Below the pieces are notes generated by a model. It did no database searches. It was not told the origin of the DNA and was given only the letters and a program-made list of their open reading frames with translations. 64,000 bases of DNA from Paenibacillus dakarensis. Lineage in GTDB: Bacteria; Bacillota; Bacilli; Paenibacillales; Paenibacillaceae. Every line of letters begins with the position of its first letter. Within the stretch, counting starts at the first letter, position 1. The position numbers and the translations under genes were made by a program. Shown here piece after piece: positions 59,859 to 64,000 of this stretch. The DNA is taken from assembly GCF_001373415.1 (NCBI RefSeq), contig NZ_CDSE01000098.1:1-64000 (forward strand), read 5' to 3'.

Positions 59859-60878
59859 TCAAGATTGGGGGAATAACGGAACTGTAAACTGAAAAACCGC
59901 TCCTTTACCCGGATTGCTGTCCACCGATATGCTGCCTTCATGAGCCTCCACATAATGCTTCGCTATAGCCAGCCCCAGTCCCATACCACCTTTGGAACGC
60001 TGTCTTGAAGCATCGGCCCGGTAAAACCGCTGGAATACATAGGGGAGATGCTCCAGAGAAATCCCTTGGCCTGAGTTCCGTACAACTACAGTGATCACAT
60101 ATTGATGAATCCGGGCTTCGATTTCGATAGAGCCGAAATCGGGCGTATAACTCACTGCATTGCCTATCAAGTTAATGAGCACCTGTTCCATCCGCTGCTT
60201 GTCGCATAGTACCTGCCCGCTCGCTGTCTTTATCTCACACTGAATTTCTCTCTCTGCTGCCTCAGCCTCAAAGCGCTCCCAGACAAGATCTATCAGCTCA
60301 GAGAATTCCACCCACTCATAGTTCATTCTGAGCTTTCCTGATTCAGCAAGACTTAGCTCTCTCAAGTCATGAATCAACCTGCTGAGCCGGGATGTCTCAT
60401 CAATTAAAGGCAGTAATTGTTCCGGTTTACAATCGATACTCCCTTCCAAAATGCTCTCCACCTGTCCGCGAATAACAGATAAAGGTGTTCTCATTTCATG
60501 GACGGCATCGGCCAGAATTCTCTCCTTGGTATTCGATTCCTCCTTAATCTTATAAATCAGAACCTTGGTATACTGCATAAGCTGCTGCCATTCGTCTTTA
60601 TCCTCCTCCTTGTTATTAGCTTCCACCCCCGGAGGTAGGTTATCCAATATTCTTTTCATATCTTTTCTGATCGGAGTCCCAATATATGAAGCAGCTGCAT
60701 ATACCCCAATAACTCCCAAAATAAGAAGCATCACGGCCAGCCATAGCTTGAAATCGCTCCATAAAACCGCAGAGAAGACATTTTGTTCGGAGCTCCATAT
60801 ATACAGACTTATGAATCCGATTCCAGTTATCATCTGCAATATGCTGAATAATATCGCTAATTTCTTGTTCATACTCAT
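59859..60878 (-). CDS. Sensor histidine kinase of the ABC-exporter operon
   Basis: A 339-residue kinase with two helices (about 7-28 and 43-65) enclosing only about 15 extracellular residues, so it may sense within the membrane or through the transporter. HisKA carries the phospho-His in ILADAVHEMRTPLSVIRG (about 127), followed by HATPase with LINLIGNAVSYTPDF, NSGQGISLEHLPYVFQRFYR and GGMGLGLAIAKHYV. Its start overlaps the response-regulator stop by four bases. The ABC genes lie downstream on the same strand after about 85 bases. Confidence 0.92.
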   Translation of the reverse strand: MSMNKKLAILFSILQMITGIGFISLYIWSSEQNVFSAVLWSDFKLWLAVMLLILGVIGVYAAASYIGTPIRKDMKRILDNLPPGVEANNKEEDKDEWQQLMQYTKVLIYKIKEESNTKERILADAVHEMRTPLSVIRGQVESILEGSIDCKPEQLLPLIDETSRLSRLIHDLRELSLAESGKLRMNYEWVEFSELIDLVWERFEAEAAEREIQCEIKTASGQVLCDKQRMEQVLINLIGNAVSYTPDFGSIEIEARIHQYVITVVVRNSGQGISLEHLPYVFQRFYRADASRQRSKGGMGLGLAIAKHYVEAHEGSISVDSNPGKGAVFQFTVPLFPQS

Positions 60879-61591
60879 ACAACAACCTCAAATTTGTACC
60901 CCACACCAAATACCGTCAGAATCATCTCCGGCTGATCCGCATTCCGCTCGATCTTCTTTCTTATATTTCGGATATGCGTATCTATCGTCCTCTCATATCC
61001 TGCATAAGCTGTCCCCATGGCCTGCTCCAGCAGCTGAATTCGGCTGTACACTCTTCCGGGAACGCGAGACAGAGCAGACAGGAGTTTAAACTCGGTTGAG
61101 GTTAGCTCAACCGAAACCCCCTCTATGTATACTTGATGCTTTTCCGGGTCAAGCAGCAGTCGACCGCGCTCGACTGCCGAGTTTCCCGCTGACCCAGACG
61201 TTAAGCCCGAAGAATGCTCCTTCATCTCATACGCTCTGCGAATATGCACCTTTACCCGAACCGCCAGCTCGCGGATCGAAAACGGCTTGGTCATATAATC
61301 ATCGGCTCCGAGCTCCAGCACAGTCAATTTGTCCAGCTCTTCTGATTTTGCGGTCAGGAACAGGATCGGAGCAGGTGATTCCTCTCTGATTCTTCTGCAT
61401 AATGTCTTGCCGTCCATTCCCGGCAGCATCCAGTCCAATATATATAACGAGACCTTATCCTGAATAGATAAAGCCAGAGCTTCTTCCCCATTCGCTGCTT
61501 CAAGTACCCGGTAACCCTCATTACGCAAATAATCTGCGGTAATGCTGCGAAGCTGATGTTCATCCTCTACAATCAATAATGTATGCTGCAT
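60875..61591 (-). CDS. OmpR-family response regulator of the ABC-exporter operon
   Basis: A 238-residue regulator. The receiver has LLIVEDEHQLRSI, the phospho-Asp in YILDWMLPGMDGKTL (about 52), Lys in DDYMTKPFSIRELAVRV, and a linker with Ser/Gly. The winged helix contains LTSTEFKLLSALSRVPGRVYSR and ERTIDTHIRNIRKKI. It should activate the downstream kinase-ATPase-permease operon in response to envelope stress or a peptide. GGGTGG precedes the ATG; a GTG three codons earlier is less likely. Confidence 0.93.
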   Translation of the reverse strand: MQHTLLIVEDEHQLRSITADYLRNEGYRVLEAANGEEALALSIQDKVSLYILDWMLPGMDGKTLCRRIREESPAPILFLTAKSEELDKLTVLELGADDYMTKPFSIRELAVRVKVHIRRAYEMKEHSSGLTSGSAGNSAVERGRLLLDPEKHQVYIEGVSVELTSTEFKLLSALSRVPGRVYSRIQLLEQAMGTAYAGYERTIDTHIRNIRKKIERNADQPEMILTVFGVGYKFEVVV

Positions 61592-61681
61592 AATGACCAC
61601 CCTATTCTATTTCTATTATCTTCCATTAATATCATAGTATCGTAGGCTTGTCAGCTTCCTTTATCGATTGTTCACAAAAAA

Positions 61682-61748
61682 ATACACCCCTTAAATTCAT
61701 TGGAGAGACCAAACCCTGGTCATTCCAACATTTATAAAAGGAGTGTAT
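61682..61748 (-). terminator. Terminator of the flavin oxidoreductase gene, diverged H-type hairpin
   Basis: On the minus strand ATACACTCCTT pairs with AAGGGGTGTAT, with TTGGA/TCCAA and GACC/GGTC inner pairs, followed by TTTTTTT. The pattern ACTCCTT, ATRTTGGAA, a GG-containing apex, TCCAATG, AAGGGGTG resembles hairpin H of the dispersed repeat (30936, 28768, 52279) but without module R. Confidence 0.85.
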
Positions 61749-61767
61749 TTGTGTTTATGATGTTTTT

Positions 61768-62892
61768 TTAGGCATCGACAGGGAACCATCCCGTCCGCTC
61801 CATGATATAATGCCACAGCAGATCCGGGATAACCAGCAGCTCCTGATCCTGCTTACTGAGCGTGGTCTTGATCTCCGATTCTCGGCCATCTGCTACCTTG
61901 GAGACCCAATCCGGCTCCATGATCAGCTCGCGGCCAAGAGCTACAAGTTCAGCGCCTGTCTGAAGCACCTCCACAGCTTCATCCGGTGTATGAACACTAC
62001 CAACGCCAATAACAGGCACTCTGCCTTGGACGGCATCTACAATCCACTCCAAACGAGTCTTACTGTTATCTGCACCTTCCCTTGGCTTAGATCTGTAATC
62101 CATCAGGGATACGTGTAAATAATCAAGACCTTGATCTGCCAGTGTATCAACCAGCTTCAAGGTGTCATCCATCGTAATACCAGGAGTTGTTGCTTCCTCC
62201 GGTGAAAAACGATAACCAATCATAAAAGGAGCTTTCGCATGCTCTGCTGCTACCCGCTTCACTTCATTTACCACGGCGAGCGGGAAAGCCATTCGTTTAT
62301 CCACACTTCCTCCCCAGCGATCTTCGCGAGTATTGGAATGCGGAGAGAAGAACTGCTGAATGAGGTAGCCATTAGCACCATGTATTTCAACGCCGTCATA
62401 TCCGGCTTCAATCGCTCTTCGGGTTGTTTCACCGAAATCACGGATAATATCCTCAATTTCAGAGTCAGACAGACTGCGGGGAAGGACATCCGGCTGCTCT
62501 GCAGATGCTACTGCACTTGCACTGACAACATCGCCATGTACAAGTTCCGGCGGACAGGATCGGCCTCCATGGAATATTTGCAGAACGGCTTTTGCCCCCT
62601 GACCTTGAATAGCCTCCGCTAGACGGCGCAAACCCGGGATCATCTCATCAGAGTCCCCGGCGAACTCGCCTGGAAACCCCTTGCCGTTCGCGGTAACATA
62701 TGTGCATGCAGTAACGACTATGCCTACGCCGCCTGATCTGCGTGTATAATAATTAATCTCCATATCAGACACCGTACCGTCCTCATTCGAGGCGTAATTC
62801 GTCATCGGTGCCATCACAATTCGATTCTTGATCTTCATGTTATTCTTCAATTCCAATTCTTTGAATAGCTGAGAATATTGCTCCTTCATCAT
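61768..62892 (-). CDS. NADH:flavin oxidoreductase (old yellow enzyme family)
   Basis: A 374-residue FMN-dependent TIM-barrel enzyme. Family segments are IKNRIVMAPMTNYASNEDGTVSD, VLQIFHGGRSC (the substrate-binding His), AGYDGVEIHGANGYLIQQFFSPHSNTREDRWGGS in pieces, and GVGSVHTPDEAVEVLQTGAELVALGRELI for phosphate binding. It reduces activated double bonds with NAD(P)H; the natural substrate is unknown. It has no C-terminal Fe-S module, so it belongs to the short OYE group. GGGAGG precedes two ATGs; the second (62889) is the better spaced. Confidence 0.92.
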   Translation of the reverse strand: MMKEQYSQLFKELELKNNMKIKNRIVMAPMTNYASNEDGTVSDMEINYYTRRSGGVGIVVTACTYVTANGKGFPGEFAGDSDEMIPGLRRLAEAIQGQGAKAVLQIFHGGRSCPPELVHGDVVSASAVASAEQPDVLPRSLSDSEIEDIIRDFGETTRRAIEAGYDGVEIHGANGYLIQQFFSPHSNTREDRWGGSVDKRMAFPLAVVNEVKRVAAEHAKAPFMIGYRFSPEEATTPGITMDDTLKLVDTLADQGLDYLHVSLMDYRSKPREGADNSKTRLEWIVDAVQGRVPVIGVGSVHTPDEAVEVLQTGAELVALGRELIMEPDWVSKVADGRESEIKTTLSKQDQELLVIPDLLWHYIMERTGWFPVDA

Positions 62893-63167
62893 TTAATCCT
62901 CCCATCTAGGTTGTTCAATTCGTTACATGATACTTTAAAACAACTAAGCCGCTTTTAATCACGGGCGAATTGCCCCATATAAAGCTCAATCATTAATTTG
63001 AATAGCTTATAACCATACTAGCTAGTAGAACAAAAACTATAAAATCCTGCGCCTGCATACGCTTGAATGTCTCCCTAAAGGTATTCGTTTTTTTCCTTTG
63101 GGATCGACAATTTGGTACAATTACAGTCATATATGTACGTTCATGCCTGAAAAAGGGGATTTTCGAT

Positions 63168-63869
63168 ATGTTCAAAATATTTATCGTAGAAGATGACCAG
63201 CATCTGGTCAGCCTGCTTAAAGAACATCTTCATAAATTTGGCTACACCACGCAGTCCGTGGACGACTTCGAGACTGTACGCAGTCAATTCGAACAGTATG
63301 ATCCGCAGCTCGTCCTGCTCGACGTCAATCTTCCTAAATATGACGGCTACTATTGGTGCCGCCAGTTCCGCAGCATTTCTACCTGCCCTATTGTGTTCAT
63401 CTCTGCCCGCGACGGCAAAATGGATCAGGTTATGGCGCTCGAGAACGGTGCTGACGATTATATTACCAAGCCATTTGATTACGAAATCGCGATGGCCAAA
63501 ATCAAGAGCCAGCTCCGGCGGGCTTACGGCTCCTACGCTGCTTCCAATAATGAACGCACGCTGACCGTTGGTGGTCTTACGCTGGATGTGGACCGGCTTT
63601 CTCTCTCTCTTGGTGATGCCCGGACAGATCTTAGCCACACCGAGGCCAAAATTCTGGATGAACTTATGCAGAGATCCGGACAAGTTGTCAGCCGGGACCG
63701 ACTGCTTGAGAAGATATGGGACGATCAAGCTTTTGTTGATGACAATACGCTTAACGTATACGTTACACGTGTACGTAAAAAGCTCGCTCAGCTCGGTATC
63801 GAGGAGAGTGTACAGACGATCCGGGGGCGCGGCTATCGCCTTAGTCCGAATTGGAGAGATGAGACATGA
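63168..63869 (+). CDS. BceR-like response regulator
   Basis: A 233-residue OmpR-family regulator. The receiver has IFIVEDDQHLVSLLKEHL, the phospho-Asp in LVLLDVNLPKYDGYYWCRQFR (about 52) and Lys in DDYITKPFDYEIAMAKI. The LPKYDGYYWCRQFR segment is the signature of BceR-type regulators, which control peptide-antibiotic detoxification. The winged helix ends in VQTIRGRGYRLSPNW. AAGGGG lies nine bases before the ATG; the open frame extends 35 codons upstream. It overlaps the kinase gene by three bases. Confidence 0.92.
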   Translation: MFKIFIVEDDQHLVSLLKEHLHKFGYTTQSVDDFETVRSQFEQYDPQLVLLDVNLPKYDGYYWCRQFRSISTCPIVFISARDGKMDQVMALENGADDYITKPFDYEIAMAKIKSQLRRAYGSYAASNNERTLTVGGLTLDVDRLSLSLGDARTDLSHTEAKILDELMQRSGQVVSRDRLLEKIWDDQAFVDDNTLNVYVTRVRKKLAQLGIEESVQTIRGRGYRLSPNWRDET

Positions 63870-64000
63870 AACTATTTTTGCGTGAACAGCGTCCTTTGAT
63901 CTTCGTATACATAGCCCAGCTTCTCATCGTTACACTTATTTATTGGCTGGACGGGTTTCGGAATATGGAGGTTAGCATTTACGCATGCCTGATTAGCGGC
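63866..64000 (+). CDS. BceS-like sensor histidine kinase, 5' part only
   Basis: The first 45 codons, cut by the right edge. MKLFLREQRPLIFVYIAQLLIVTLIYWLDGF in pieces matches the start of BceS-type intramembrane-sensing kinases (a short cytoplasmic start, then a first helix at about 11-27). It overlaps the stop of the BceR-like gene, so the two are coupled. Such pairs are usually followed by a BceAB-type ABC transporter, expected just outside the window. Confidence 0.82.
   Translation, partial: MKLFLREQRPLIFVYIAQLLIVTLIYWLDGFRNMEVSIYACLISG

Noticed and set aside
1..64000. CRISPR arrays, tRNA or rRNA genes, prophage and intact insertion sequences
   Set aside because: No regularly spaced repeats, cloverleaf-like sequences, rRNA-like stretches, integrase or transposase products were seen.

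Overview
The window looks like chromosomal DNA of a low-to-mid GC Gram-positive spore-former, most likely Paenibacillus. The reasons are strong GGAGG-type ribosome binding sites before nearly every gene, stem-loop terminators after most transcription units, secreted enzymes carrying copper-amine-oxidase-like stalk domains, and blocks of gene order also known from Bacillus subtilis (yeaC-yeaD-yebA-guaA-pbuG, yjlC-ndh, ecsA-ecsB). No rRNA, tRNA, prophage, intact insertion sequence or CRISPR array was seen. Most of the DNA is core genome, so the interest lies mainly in regulation, domain fusions and dispersed repeats.

Layout. 0-10.5 kb: purine salvage and GMP synthesis (pbuG under a PurR-type operator, a canonical promoter and a guanine riboswitch; guaA), interrupted by a DUF3006 and membrane-anchored metallo-hydrolase pair, then the MoxR / DUF58 / transglutaminase operon. 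10.6-23.6 kb: NADH dehydrogenase-2 operon, polysaccharide deacetylase, Bcp peroxiredoxin, LCP wall-polymer ligase, glutamate-1-semialdehyde aminomutase, a secreted SGNH hydrolase, inositol monophosphatase-family enzyme, UV endonuclease UvsE, D-Ala-D-Ala ligase and an amidase-domain protein. 23.7-31.3 kb: aconitase, a 53-codon small gene, a GntR regulator with a membrane protein, then an IclR regulator and an alpha/beta hydrolase flanked by inverted copies of a dispersed repeat. 31.4-41.4 kb: a DUF2935-like/superoxide dismutase fusion, folE, yneF, a QueG-Ogt fusion, lepB, a GNAT enzyme, sodA, mutY, acpS, nadE and a bacilliredoxin. 41.4-53.6 kb: a multi-pass sensor kinase, a BaiN/YtfP-type flavoprotein, EcsAB, MarR plus a drug exporter, a second alpha/beta hydrolase, free-methionine-sulfoxide reductase, a TipA-like MerR regulator, YwbE and an NlpC/P60 wall hydrolase. 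53.9-64 kb: three two-component systems. One stands alone, one is in an operon with an FtsX-type ABC exporter, and a BceRS-like pair is cut by the right edge. A flavin oxidoreductase lies between the last two.

Points most worth a second look. (1) The same palindrome, GTTTCA-N5-TGAAAC, lies just downstream of the predicted promoters of both aconitase and the IclR regulator, suggesting an IclR-controlled TCA-cycle entry point. (2) A dispersed element combines a long sequence-conserved terminator hairpin with a structured 139-bp module. Three copies are present plus a fourth diverged hairpin, and two inverted copies bracket the IclR-hydrolase pair. (3) Two domain fusions, QueG-Ogt and DUF2935-like-SOD. 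(4) A nearly canonical PurR operator pair containing a PerR-like box, stacked on a guanine riboswitch at pbuG.
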